DNA of 64,000 nt from Lachnospiraceae bacterium (GTDB taxonomy: Bacteria > Bacillota > Clostridia > Lachnospirales > Lachnospiraceae). The notes under the pieces were generated by a model that saw only the letters and a program-made list of their open reading frames with translations, ran no database searches and was not told where the DNA came from. A program made the translations under genes and the position numbers. Positions 17,277-26,425 of the stretch are shown here, in pieces. Positions within the stretch are counted from its first letter, which is position 1. Each line of letters opens with the position of its first letter. Location: NCBI GenBank assembly GCA_910574865.1, contig CAJTDN010000002.1, forward strand, positions 248,001 through 312,000, written 5' to 3'.

Positions 17277-18659
17277 CTATGCATCCACATTCTGCAGCAT
17301 CACCGGCTTCCCCACCTTTTTAAACAGCTCCACCACGCTGCTCGGATCCCCGTAATACGCGTCGCTTATGGCAATCGCCCGGTTCAAGTCGGCGGAATCG
17401 TCATAAATCCCCCAGCCGCCCGCGCGGTATTCTTCCACAATTTTCTCATACTCACTGTACAATGTCGGCCGCATGGACTTTATCGTCGCCGGGAGCAACG
17501 GGTGCGGCCGCCATAAAAGCGTGACATGTTTCTGCTCTTGTTCAAACATCTGGAACACACGCCGCATTTTTGCCAACATTTTATCGCCATGCTGCAAAAA
17601 CGCAGCGATACTTGTATTGTAAAAAATCACTTTCCCGCGGTTACCGCCTTTACATACACCGTCTTCCCCCATACCACCTCCACATGCATCATTTAAATAT
17701 ATATGCCTCTTCCATTCCTCGGAAATCTCAAAATCCCCCTCCTTCGCCATCGACACCTTGTCCATTTTTGGCGAACCAAGCCCCAAAATACGCCCCTCCC
17801 AAAAGTTCCGCGTTTCCTCTCCGAAATGCCGCGTCAAAATATCTACATAAATTTGTCGCATCGCCTCCGACTGCACGACCACGTAATTCGCATGAAACAC
17901 GCCGGAACTGAGCACGAAGCCCTCCATATGTTTCACGGCACGCTCGTCTGCCGGTTCAAATTCTCTCTCAATAAAATACGGAATGTAAACCAGGCAATCC
18001 GTATATTTTTTTAAATTTTCCGAATAAAAAAATGGAGGCACGCTCGTCACAAAATTGTCGTTGTCATACGGATTATGAATAAAAACCATATCCGGCCGCC
18101 TCGCCTCGAAATCATAGTCGTTGTAATTTACAACCGGCACGTAATCCGGGTACATGGCACTTTCATCATGCATTTCCCCGAACGACCAGTCTTGATTCCT
18201 ATCATAGTAGGGAATGGGAACCACATAAGCGTCGCAGTCGGGATCTTCGTCCGCCGCCATCCAGACACTTTCCAACGAATCCCACATGGATGCCTTGTAG
18301 GGCAAAAAGACGGCCTCCGTTCGCATAGGAATGTCTTGTTTCACACTGTTTTCAATGTGGACAAGATACTTCTGCAGAATTTTCTGCAGCTTGCGCGGGT
18401 TCTGCGTCCCCATCTGCAATCCCTCATGAATCTGATATGCCAGTTCACAGTATTCCTCAAGCAGCCCCACCGTTACAAAGCCCTCTCCCTCCGTCTCTTC
18501 AATCATCGTCCCGATTTGGATGGCCGCATTCTGGCAGTCCCCCAGGAACTGCCTCGCGAGATTGAAATTACCGTTGTCCACCGCCTGTAAGATTTTCCCA
18601 TGCGCACTTTGAAGCATCGCGAGCAAATTCAATATTTGTTCTTTTTGTGCCTTTCTCAT
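17277..18659 (-). CDS. CDP-glycerol glycerophosphotransferase-family protein
   Basis: A 460-residue cytoplasmic protein. The N-terminal 120 residues are helical. The rest resembles the CDP-glycerol:poly(glycerophosphate) transferase group: FLPYKASMWDSLESVW, DMVFIHNPYDNDNFVTS and LLWRPHPLLPATI, then IYDDSADLNRAIAISDAYYG and SSVVELFKKVGKPVML. It may transfer a polyol-phosphate or another CDP- or CMP-activated unit to a glycan. It starts with an ATGA overlap on the kdsA stop and is the last gene of the glycan operon. The exact donor is not deducible. Confidence 0.75.
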   Translation of the reverse strand: MRKAQKEQILNLLAMLQSAHGKILQAVDNGNFNLARQFLGDCQNAAIQIGTMIEETEGEGFVTVGLLEEYCELAYQIHEGLQMGTQNPRKLQKILQKYLVHIENSVKQDIPMRTEAVFLPYKASMWDSLESVWMAADEDPDCDAYVVPIPYYDRNQDWSFGEMHDESAMYPDYVPVVNYNDYDFEARRPDMVFIHNPYDNDNFVTSVPPFFYSENLKKYTDCLVYIPYFIEREFEPADERAVKHMEGFVLSSGVFHANYVVVQSEAMRQIYVDILTRHFGEETRNFWEGRILGLGSPKMDKVSMAKEGDFEISEEWKRHIYLNDACGGGMGEDGVCKGGNRGKVIFYNTSIAAFLQHGDKMLAKMRRVFQMFEQEQKHVTLLWRPHPLLPATIKSMRPTLYSEYEKIVEEYRAGGWGIYDDSADLNRAIAISDAYYGDPSSVVELFKKVGKPVMLQNVDA

Positions 18660-19447
18660 AACGTCATCCCTTTCTGACAGACTGCCTCGCGCACCATCAA
18701 AATCCTTTTCAGTATCCCTTCCACCTCGTCCAACCGTACCGAATTCGAACTGTCAGAAAGCGCCTCGTCAGGATTCGGGTGAACCTCCATGAAAATACCA
18801 TCCGTCCCCACGGCGACTGCCGCTCTTGCCAGATACTCCGCGTAATCCCGGTTTCCGCTTGTAGAAGTCCCGTTCCCCCCCGGTTTTTGTACACTATGCG
18901 TCGCGTCGAAAATGACGGGTACTCCCAACTTCTTCATTTCAAGAATGGATGTCATGTCAACAACCAGATTGTTATAACCAAAGCTGGTTCCGCGTTCACA
19001 AAGACAAATATTCTCATTCCCCGACCGCCTGATTTTTTCCACTACGTTCTTCATATCCCATGGAGCCAAAAACTGCCCTTTTTTCACGTTTATAATTTTT
19101 CCCGTCCGCGCAGCGGCTACCAACAAGTCAGTCTGTCGACACAAAAAAGCCGGAATCTGGATTACATCCACGACATTTGCCACCGCTTCCGCCTGCCACG
19201 GTTCGTGGATGTCCGTGCAGATTTTTACTCCAAGCATTTCCTTTACCTCTTGTAAAATCTCCATCCCCTGCTTGATTCCCAATCCCCGATAGGAATTTAG
19301 CGAAGTACGATTCGCCTTGTCAAAGGATGCCTTAAAATAATAATCCACATTCATTTTGTCTGTCATCGCCTTCATTTTGTCCGCGACTTCAAAAACCTGC
19401 ACCCTCGATTCAATCGCACACGGCCCCACAATCAGCATAAATCTCAT
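18656..19447 (-). CDS. kdsA: 3-deoxy-8-phosphooctulonate (Kdo-8-P) synthase
   Basis: A 263-residue DAHP/Kdo-8-P synthase-type TIM barrel that condenses arabinose-5-phosphate with PEP. Family signatures include IVGPCAIES at the N-terminus, YYFKASFDKANRTS, DIHEPWQAEAVANVVDVIQI, PAFLCRQTDLLVAAA, NVKKGQFLAPWDM, and FDATHSVQKPGGNGTSTSG. The start overlaps the stop of the CMP-sugar synthetase fusion (TGATG). KdsA in a Gram-positive genome implies Kdo in a capsule or protein glycan rather than LPS. Confidence 0.93.
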   Translation of the reverse strand: MRFMLIVGPCAIESRVQVFEVADKMKAMTDKMNVDYYFKASFDKANRTSLNSYRGLGIKQGMEILQEVKEMLGVKICTDIHEPWQAEAVANVVDVIQIPAFLCRQTDLLVAAARTGKIINVKKGQFLAPWDMKNVVEKIRRSGNENICLCERGTSFGYNNLVVDMTSILEMKKLGVPVIFDATHSVQKPGGNGTSTSGNRDYAEYLARAAVAVGTDGIFMEVHPNPDEALSDSSNSVRLDEVEGILKRILMVREAVCQKGMTL

Positions 19448-20742
19448 CAGAATTCACCCTCCGTCTGGTATATTTCATATGCGTCCTGGTTTTGCATCAC
19501 TTTTTTCAAGATGCTTTTTTCCGTCTCCACCATCTGCGTCGCACGCTCTAGTACCTGTTGCTCCAATTCCTGCGGAATCCGCACAATTCCACAATTATCC
19601 GCAAAAATCAAGTCTCCTGGAACGATTTCTATTCCATGAATCGATACCGGCATTTGATGGGATTCCACCGTAGCCTTATACTTCACGTCGACACAACAGT
19701 ATCCTTCAGCCCACACCGGGTAATCGAGACACGTCACTTCGGAAATATCCCGCGTCATACCCCCGATAATCGTTCCCAGCGCACCCGCCCGAACAGCCAG
19801 GTGCGCGTTCAGTTCACCAAAATATGCCCGGTCACCAATTTCATTTTCCACAACGAGGATTTCACCAGGAGTAACCCTTTTATAAGTCTTAAGGCCGTCA
19901 TAAATCCCCCGATAATCCTCGCTGTCCGAAAGTTTTCTTATTTTGAGCGTATTCGCCCGGCCAAACACTTTTCGGTTCTCAAGATTAAGCTTCATGCCAG
20001 TGATGACAGACTCGACCCCCATGTCCGACAAAATGTCCGCAAATATTGCCGAACTCATAAACTTGCCCAAAAGATTCAACCTTGCATTCTCCCGCTCCTG
20101 AAGCCCCTTCATGATAGTCTCGGCCAGTTCGAACTCATCAGGATAATTTACGTCTATCGTCTCAACGGCATCCCCCGTGAGCATGAAAACATGGTTTCCA
20201 TAGCGCATTTTCAAAGTACACGCGGTTTCTTTTCGAACAATGTAAAGTCCCATAGACTCGGTTATAGTATCCGGCAGTGTGTTACTGTTTGGAACATGGA
20301 ACTTATCATACGACGGCTGGCCGTTTTCCCACAAGTACTCCTTTTCCTTTTTCACTAGCACCACAGAATCGTACTCGTCATGTTCCTTTAAAATTTCCAC
20401 ACCCTTTTGAATCGTTTCCGGCTTTATGAACGGACTGGTACAAAGAATCTGGATGTAAATATCCGCTTCCACCTGTCGCACTTCGTTATAAAACATCTGG
20501 TGTCCGTCCGTCTTATTACTGGCAAGTGCAGAATCTCGCTTTAACGGTATGTAACGTAAAAACGGCGCGTAATTCAATATCTCATCAGACTCCGAATCCA
20601 GATACACCTCGTCGATAAAATCGCATTTGCACAACTTCTCTAACATGCACAAGAACAGTGGTTTCCCATTTAAAAGTTTCATATTCTTCGATTCTATCCG
20701 CTCACTCGTTCCCTTGGCGGGTAAAAACGCAACGACTTTCAT
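19447..20742 (-). CDS. CMP-Kdo/acylneuraminate-type cytidylyltransferase fused to an RraA-like domain
   Basis: About 431 residues, starting MKVVAFLPAKG after GAGGAGGATAAT. Residues 1-230 form a cytidylyltransferase of the NeuA/KdsB class: LPAKGTSERIESKNMKLLNG nucleotide-binding loop, DEVYLDSESDEIL, and QILCTSPFIKP. Residues about 235-431 form an RraA/HMG-aldolase-like domain: RAGALGTIIGGMTRDISE and VPGDLIFADNCGIVRIP. The first domain should activate Kdo to CMP-Kdo. The job of the fused RraA domain (aldolase, decarboxylase or regulatory) is unknown. It sits between kdsD and kdsA. Confidence 0.82.
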   Translation of the reverse strand: MKVVAFLPAKGTSERIESKNMKLLNGKPLFLCMLEKLCKCDFIDEVYLDSESDEILNYAPFLRYIPLKRDSALASNKTDGHQMFYNEVRQVEADIYIQILCTSPFIKPETIQKGVEILKEHDEYDSVVLVKKEKEYLWENGQPSYDKFHVPNSNTLPDTITESMGLYIVRKETACTLKMRYGNHVFMLTGDAVETIDVNYPDEFELAETIMKGLQERENARLNLLGKFMSSAIFADILSDMGVESVITGMKLNLENRKVFGRANTLKIRKLSDSEDYRGIYDGLKTYKRVTPGEILVVENEIGDRAYFGELNAHLAVRAGALGTIIGGMTRDISEVTCLDYPVWAEGYCCVDVKYKATVESHQMPVSIHGIEIVPGDLIFADNCGIVRIPQELEQQVLERATQMVETEKSILKKVMQNQDAYEIYQTEGEF

Positions 20743-20820
20743 ATTATCCTCCTCGTAAATGCCTTGTTCCAAATATTTTTAAAAGCTTTTCCAGAATGGC
20801 TTTTCCAAAAACAATTTGAC

Positions 20821-21789
20821 TCAAACAATTCCCGCATTAATGATGTCATGCAGGCTCAACATTCCCATCAAACGGTTCTTCTCTCCTACTAACGGCATAA
20901 CAGAAATTCTTCGAGCCTTCATTTCCCGCAACACGTCAACCGCCAATGCTCCTTCACGCATATGGATAGGATTTTCCGTCATAATGTCTTCCACTGCCAG
21001 TTCAAGAATATCCGGCCTTGATTCAAGCAGCCTTCGAATATCCCCATCACTGACAATTCCCATCAGTCTCCCCTGTCCATCAACCACGGCAACAGCTCCC
21101 AGATGGTTTCTCGTAATTTGGAACAATGCGTCCTTTGTCGTCTGACCGATTAAAACGACAGCTTCCTCTTTTGATATCTTAGATAGTTCGATGGCCGTTA
21201 CCAACAGCTTTTTCCCCAACGTTCCCAAGGGATGAAACAACGCGAAATCCTTTTCCGCGAAATGGTTCATCTCAGAAACGGCCACTGCCAACGCATCACC
21301 ATAGGCGAGCGTAACGGTTGTGCTCGTTGTTGGCGCAAGATTATTAATACACGCCTCCCGCCTTACCGGCAACACAATTTCCAAGTCACAGTACTCCGAC
21401 AGGATACTGTCCGCGTGGCAAAAGATACCAACCAATTTGCAACCAATCACCTTAATTGTCGGAATGATGTGCACCAGCTCATCCGTATTGCCGCTATTAC
21501 TGACCATGATGACAATGTCGTCTTCCTGCAGCATTCCCAAATCTCCATGAGCCGCCTCGGCCGGATGCAGAAAAAATGACGGGATTCCAAGGCTCGCCAT
21601 CGTCGCGCTAATTTTCCGTGCGACATGCCCAGACTTCCCCATTCCGGTCCAAACCACCTTTCCGCCACAATCATGACAGAATAGCGCCAACTCAACCGAC
21701 CTCTCGTCTATGTCACATATTAGTTCCTCCAATGACTCCTTTTCAATAGAAAGTGCATTTTTCATACTATTCTTTATCGCTTCACACAT
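20821..21789 (-). CDS. kdsD: Arabinose-5-phosphate isomerase, KpsF/KdsD type
   Basis: A 322-residue SIS-domain sugar isomerase with two C-terminal CBS domains. It interconverts ribulose-5-phosphate and arabinose-5-phosphate, the first committed substrate of Kdo synthesis. Signatures are VVWTGMGKSGHVARKISATM, HPAEAAHGDLGML, MVSNSGNTDEL, PLGTLGKKL and the CBS pair (GAVAVVDGQGRLMGIVSDGD; VMPLVGEKNRLMGMLSLHD). It overlaps the upstream MptE-like gene by 8 bp. With KdsA and the CMP-Kdo synthetase it nearly completes the pathway; the KdsC phosphatase is not in the window. Confidence 0.92.
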   Translation of the reverse strand: MCEAIKNSMKNALSIEKESLEELICDIDERSVELALFCHDCGGKVVWTGMGKSGHVARKISATMASLGIPSFFLHPAEAAHGDLGMLQEDDIVIMVSNSGNTDELVHIIPTIKVIGCKLVGIFCHADSILSEYCDLEIVLPVRREACINNLAPTTSTTVTLAYGDALAVAVSEMNHFAEKDFALFHPLGTLGKKLLVTAIELSKISKEEAVVLIGQTTKDALFQITRNHLGAVAVVDGQGRLMGIVSDGDIRRLLESRPDILELAVEDIMTENPIHMREGALAVDVLREMKARRISVMPLVGEKNRLMGMLSLHDIINAGIV

Positions 21790-22780
21790 ATCCTTGATTC
21801 TCCGTAAAATTTTCCATCAACTTATCAAAGTCTACACGTTCAAACACTTCGAGTTTCCCCCCTCGCGTTGCATTGTAAATTCGAAAACCATGTGCTCGCG
21901 AGAAACGTTCTGCCTCTTGGTAGGCCAAAAGGTTTGTTCTTAAATCTGGCGGATTCACGATTTCACCTTTTTTTATGTAATCCTTACAAAAATGGTCGTT
22001 TTTTTCATAATCCATCCCCGTCATGTCTTCATAAGAAAAATCAATCCCTAAAAGATACATTTCCTTAAAACCCATATAATAGGCCAACTGCAGCATAGCA
22101 TAGGTTACGGTCATCCCCTCATTAACAAACTTGCTGGCATCCTCTGAGAATACGGGAACGAACTTCCTATCTTTGGAAATGTAACCATCAAATTCCAATG
22201 AAAACAAATGGGGATTCATGCACCACGGAAGTTCAGGCACGTTATTAATGAAAATCTCCCTCGCTTCCATGTCACATATCTCATTGAAATATTGACTAAT
22301 AAATTTTGAATCTGTCACACAATAAAAATCCGGCCTCCATGTTGTTTCCACAAAAATTTTAAAAATTTTATTGGATGCAAAGGTATATAATCCAGCTTTT
22401 TTTATTCTTTCTAAATCACATACACGCAAACTTGATCCCGTTCCAATAATAACACAAGATTTTCCATAGTATTTATTTTTAAATGTACAAACATCGTTGT
22501 TTTGTGCTTTATAAATACCTTTTTCCAAAGAGCGGGCCATTTTGATATTATGTAATCCCCGAATTGAAAGCATATCTACAATTTCGTGTACGTATCTGGG
22601 GGATGTCGCGATATAGATTTCGTCATCCTCATTTATTTCTTCGGGCGATTTTATCTCCGTTCCCAAGATGTCCGTTCCCCATTTGTCCTCATTGTTATCC
22701 ACCACGAACGAAATTCGTCCCTTAATATGTGGAAGTATTTTTTTACACTCATCCCCCGCCCCAAAAACGATTTTTCGCAC
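21782..22780 (-). CDS. MptE-like (DUF115) protein with N-terminal Rossmann-like domain
   Basis: About 332 residues if started at the GTG giving VRKIVFGAGDECKK, which follows AAAGGG at 10 nt. A GTG at 22861 would add 27 residues but lacks a ribosome site. Residues 1-105 resemble a PglD-N/CoA-binding Rossmann domain. Then comes the MptE/DUF115 domain (CVIIGTGSSLRVCDLERIK, MGFKEMYLLGIDFSYE). DUF115 is also the core of Maf flagellin glycosyltransferases, so a role in transferring a nonulosonic sugar to flagellin or a glycan is plausible. It overlaps kdsD. Confidence 0.72.
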   Translation of the reverse strand: MRKIVFGAGDECKKILPHIKGRISFVVDNNEDKWGTDILGTEIKSPEEINEDDEIYIATSPRYVHEIVDMLSIRGLHNIKMARSLEKGIYKAQNNDVCTFKNKYYGKSCVIIGTGSSLRVCDLERIKKAGLYTFASNKIFKIFVETTWRPDFYCVTDSKFISQYFNEICDMEAREIFINNVPELPWCMNPHLFSLEFDGYISKDRKFVPVFSEDASKFVNEGMTVTYAMLQLAYYMGFKEMYLLGIDFSYEDMTGMDYEKNDHFCKDYIKKGEIVNPPDLRTNLLAYQEAERFSRAHGFRIYNATRGGKLEVFERVDFDKLMENFTENQGYV

Positions 22781-22844
22781 GACCCAAATACCCTTTCCAT
22801 GCAACAAGCTGCTGCCCAACTTTAGTGTATCAATTATTAAAACG

Positions 22845-24005
22845 TCATTTACAATTCCCACTAGAATTTTGACGGCATACTATCCAATCATCCATGCAGG
22901 CACATTTCGTTTGTTCCCAGGGATATGTTTCATCATAAGTACAATATCTGCATATATCAAAACTTTTACGTAAACGCTCCAAAATCTGCCTACCTGTAAT
23001 TCCGGCATCATAAATATCAATCGCGGAATTCCCTGCTTCAATTTTTGTCCCGAAGTGATTATTAAAAATAGAAACTGTTGCCGGAAGATAACATGGGTAT
23101 AGCTTTCCATCGCGCAACATTGTACAACATCTATCACGACATTCGTAAAATTGCTTTTCAGGATTTTCATTTCCCTCCAGCATCATTTTCTTGGAAAAAG
23201 TTTCAATCTTCGTGCCAAAAACATATCGAACCCTCTGCTCTTTCAAAAAACGGGTTAACTGTTCCTTCACCGGCTCAAGAACCGGATAAAAAGAGATATT
23301 TACAATAATATCATTATCCCTTATGGCTGAAATCAACTTTTCATTCATGTTCCGCACAAGCAAACCATTAGTGATAATGTCGATGAAACTATAGGGAAAC
23401 AATTCCCGAAGCATCACGCAATATCGATAAAGCTCTGGGTTCAAGAACGGTTCGCCCCCCAGAATGGCAATTCGGTTAATATCGCAAAACAATTCCCGAA
23501 GCCTTTGAAAATCTCCTTTCACTTTCTCGAAACTCGGAAATCTTGGATTGTCAGCAATATTTGAAAAATGCTGGCAACGCCTGCAATTCAAATTACAGCA
23601 ATCCGATATATGGAATTGTACATGTTGCAACTGGGAAAACTCGTCTTGTTTTGTAAATATATTGCGAAAGTCCGTTTCATCCCATTGTTCTTTGCGAAAA
23701 ATGTAGGAAGGCACTATATAGTAATCCGAAATATTCAATTCTTTCAGTTGCCGTAACATATCATCCAAAAAATGAGACAACACCTTTGCCGAGCAAACCA
23801 AAACTTTGTCAATGTTGCCCTCAACCATTTGAAGCTTGACCTCATTCGGAGTAATTACCGGTATAGATAATCCCTCCATTATCATGCCCTTTTCCTCGCT
23901 TGGCGCATTGTCTACAAACGAACAGACTTCCACATTCGCCTGTCCTCGCAATATGGAATATAATTTTTTTCCATCCTTTCCTGCCGGAAATATAGCGACT
24001 TTCAT
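22845..24005 (-). CDS. Radical SAM protein with N-terminal Rossmann-like domain
   Basis: About 386 residues, starting MKVAIFPAGKDGKK after GAGGTG. Residues 1-115 share the same Rossmann-like domain as the two neighbouring MptE-like proteins (VEVCSFVDN, then DKVLVCSAKVL). Residues about 125-330 form a radical SAM barrel with the CNLNCRRC cluster motif and the AILGGEPFLNPEL loop. A Cys-rich C-terminus (RCCTMLRDGKLYPCYLPA, ICRYCTYDETYPWEQTKCAC) is SPASM-like and may hold an auxiliary Fe-S cluster. It probably modifies a sugar or glycan intermediate. The substrate is unknown. Confidence 0.8.
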   Translation of the reverse strand: MKVAIFPAGKDGKKLYSILRGQANVEVCSFVDNAPSEEKGMIMEGLSIPVITPNEVKLQMVEGNIDKVLVCSAKVLSHFLDDMLRQLKELNISDYYIVPSYIFRKEQWDETDFRNIFTKQDEFSQLQHVQFHISDCCNLNCRRCQHFSNIADNPRFPSFEKVKGDFQRLRELFCDINRIAILGGEPFLNPELYRYCVMLRELFPYSFIDIITNGLLVRNMNEKLISAIRDNDIIVNISFYPVLEPVKEQLTRFLKEQRVRYVFGTKIETFSKKMMLEGNENPEKQFYECRDRCCTMLRDGKLYPCYLPATVSIFNNHFGTKIEAGNSAIDIYDAGITGRQILERLRKSFDICRYCTYDETYPWEQTKCACMDDWIVCRQNSSGNCK

Positions 24006-24092
24006 ATTTTTCACCTCGTATAAAGATTTATCGTTCCTTTAATCTGAAGCCATGCTAATAAACCAAAATTAAAGAATGACAAGCCGATTAAG

Positions 24093-25244
24093 TTATTTTA
24101 TTACAGACAAGACATCCTCGTATTTTTTACGAGGTATTCCCTCCAATATTCCACCTTCCGTACAATTAAATATCTTAACTCCCTCCTCCTTACAGATTTC
24201 ATATATCTTTCGAAATGCGGCAAATTTCTTTGCTTGTAATTCGTAAATAAACTCTAGCGGCCTCTCCCCCAACATATATTTCACTTGTGTCTCCACGAAA
24301 CTATCGTCCTCATACGCATACTGTGCTGATGCGATAACACTATTTTTGGCAGAAATGACTGTCAAAATATCCGTACAGTCGCAACCCAACAAATATATTT
24401 CGGAAAATCCCATATAAATAGCGATATTCACAGCAGATAAAACGACACTCCCTACCTCCGGCATCAAACTGGAAAGATTCAACGTTGCTTTTTCCAATGG
24501 AATTGTGCCATATTCTTGATAATAATAAATATTTAAAAACTCGTCTAAATGATTCTTCTTTACAAATTCCACAGACTTGTTATATGGCAAAAAGGAAATG
24601 GCTTTCTTTCCTATTTTTTTACATAATCCGATTCGCTCTTGCAAGACCTCACTTCCCCCTGACTCGGTAAAATAGCCCGAGTCATTCCATACATGAAAAT
24701 TCGTTCCAACGTCTTCAAATTGTCTTGAACGCATGAACTGGTTTACCGTAACTACAAACTCATTTCGCAAATATTTTAAATCTTGACTTTTCAATGACGG
24801 CCCTGTTCCTAGCACAAAACACCTATGTCCTTTATATTTTCCCCGAAATTGCTCGTTACTCTTCAATAATTTATATAAATCTTGATATTTTTTTAAATAT
24901 CTTTCTACCTTATGAGTATCCAGTTTGATAAATAACCGCATCTCATCCCAATCATATATATTCTTAAACCCTTTCTCTCTAAACGCATTCGCCAATTCCT
25001 TATTATTTTTCAACGGAGTAACAATTAAGCAGCTTTCCTTTCTCCCGTTCAATGACTCCAATTTATCACACAGAATTCCACCTATCATAACATTTTGCTT
25101 GTTAATATCGGAATCCACAAACATACTTATCGGAATTCCAAGCATTTCCAAATATTCCGCAATATAACGTCCATTATCACCCGCCCCAAAAACAATAATT
25201 TCCTTACTTGATTTTAAGTCATTATATATTAATTCGTAAATCAT
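24093..25244 (-). CDS. MptE-like (DUF115) protein, second copy
   Basis: A 383-residue paralogue in architecture of the gene at 21782-22780. The N-terminal Rossmann-like domain (IIVFGAGDNGRYIAEYLEML, then ISMFVDSDINKQN) is followed by a DUF115 domain with CFVLGTGPSLKSQDLKYLR and MGFSEIYLLGCDCTDI. The start has GGAGTATCATC before ATG. Composition is AT-rich compared with flanking genes. It is probably a glycosyltransferase-like enzyme of the Maf/MptE group acting in the flagellin or surface-glycan pathway. The actual substrate is not visible. Confidence 0.75.
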   Translation of the reverse strand: MIYELIYNDLKSSKEIIVFGAGDNGRYIAEYLEMLGIPISMFVDSDINKQNVMIGGILCDKLESLNGRKESCLIVTPLKNNKELANAFREKGFKNIYDWDEMRLFIKLDTHKVERYLKKYQDLYKLLKSNEQFRGKYKGHRCFVLGTGPSLKSQDLKYLRNEFVVTVNQFMRSRQFEDVGTNFHVWNDSGYFTESGGSEVLQERIGLCKKIGKKAISFLPYNKSVEFVKKNHLDEFLNIYYYQEYGTIPLEKATLNLSSLMPEVGSVVLSAVNIAIYMGFSEIYLLGCDCTDILTVISAKNSVIASAQYAYEDDSFVETQVKYMLGERPLEFIYELQAKKFAAFRKIYEICKEEGVKIFNCTEGGILEGIPRKKYEDVLSVIK

Positions 25245-25304
25245 GATGATACTCCTTATCGAAAACGATTTCCTTCAGTTTTTCTTCAATTTTTTATTCG
25301 CACT

Positions 25305-26348
25305 CTACATCTGCTCCATGATATATTCCGCAACTTCCCATAATTCCTCCTCGCTCTGGGGACTGGGAATTGAACTCAAATCGAATTTCAAAACGCCGTT
25401 CTCAATAATCTGCTCTTGAGAATACGCCACAAGGCTAATCGCCTTGTCCAACCCATCATCTCCCGTTTTGGCAAATGTCAGTTTTTCATAGTCTTGAAAA
25501 CAAGGATAATATACAGCCAATGACTCTGAAAGCCTTTTAAGTTCCTCGTGACACGTCTTGTTCTCACGCCACCTTTGATAGGCCATCCTCACCTGAGCGA
25601 GCATGATTTTCTTGATTTCCAGCCATTGTCCGTCCGATAGCGTAGAAGCGCACGCACGCTTCCAAAGCAGATGCAGCGACTTTCCAATATCCGGTATGTT
25701 TCCTTCCCGTGCGGAAAGGCTGTCCGACTGGTTGCGCCAATAATGATACAACCCTTTGTTTACATATCCTATTTTCCTTGCCTTACAAGCAAGGAGCGGA
25801 GTACTCGCAATGTCCTCGAATGTCCATGGGGGAAACAACAAATCGTTCGTAAACAAACGTTTACTCCAGAGCTTTCCACATGCGAACGTGCGAACTCGGT
25901 TCATGACGGACGGTTCCATTTTCGCATCCAATACATCCCTTCTAAATCGTATTTTTGAAAATTCTCGTTCCGATTTCCTGCTGTCCCAGTAAAAAATATC
26001 ACATACTGCCAGTTCGGCATCCGTCTGATTCATTTTATTCAAAAGCAATTCAATGAAATGCTTGTCCAACCAGTCATCTGCGTCAACAAAAGTAAGAATT
26101 TCATTTTTTGCCATGGCAATCCCTTGGTTTCTGGTAGGCCCGAGTCCCTCGTTTTCCTTATGTACAACCTGAATCCGATTATCCTTTTCTGCCCATTTCT
26201 GGCAGAGTGCCAGGCTATCATCCGTCGAGCCATCATCAAACAAAAGAATTTCTAAATTTCCATATGTCTGGTTGACAACGGACTCGACGCACCGATCTAA
26301 CAATGATTCTTCGTTGTACAGCGGAACAACCACGGTAACTCCTTGCAA
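25305..26348 (-). CDS. Family 2 glycosyltransferase
   Basis: About 347 residues of a GT-A glycosyltransferase. The N-terminus has VTVVVPLYNEESLLDRCVES and ILLFDDGSTDDSL. The DXD motif is VDADDWLD. The C-terminal third is helical and ends in an acidic tail. The start is unclear: a GTG at 26357 overlaps the GGGGAGGTG ribosome site, so the TTG at 26348, giving QGVTVVVPLYN, is preferred. It belongs to the co-directional glycan block. Confidence 0.85.
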   Translation of the reverse strand: MQGVTVVVPLYNEESLLDRCVESVVNQTYGNLEILLFDDGSTDDSLALCQKWAEKDNRIQVVHKENEGLGPTRNQGIAMAKNEILTFVDADDWLDKHFIELLLNKMNQTDAELAVCDIFYWDSRKSEREFSKIRFRRDVLDAKMEPSVMNRVRTFACGKLWSKRLFTNDLLFPPWTFEDIASTPLLACKARKIGYVNKGLYHYWRNQSDSLSAREGNIPDIGKSLHLLWKRACASTLSDGQWLEIKKIMLAQVRMAYQRWRENKTCHEELKRLSESLAVYYPCFQDYEKLTFAKTGDDGLDKAISLVAYSQEQIIENGVLKFDLSSIPSPQSEEELWEVAEYIMEQM

Positions 26349-26425
26349 TACCTTCACCTCCCCAATGCGGCCTTAATGACAAACATATCTGTTAGCTTAT
26401 TATCATGTATTTATGCACCACAGAT

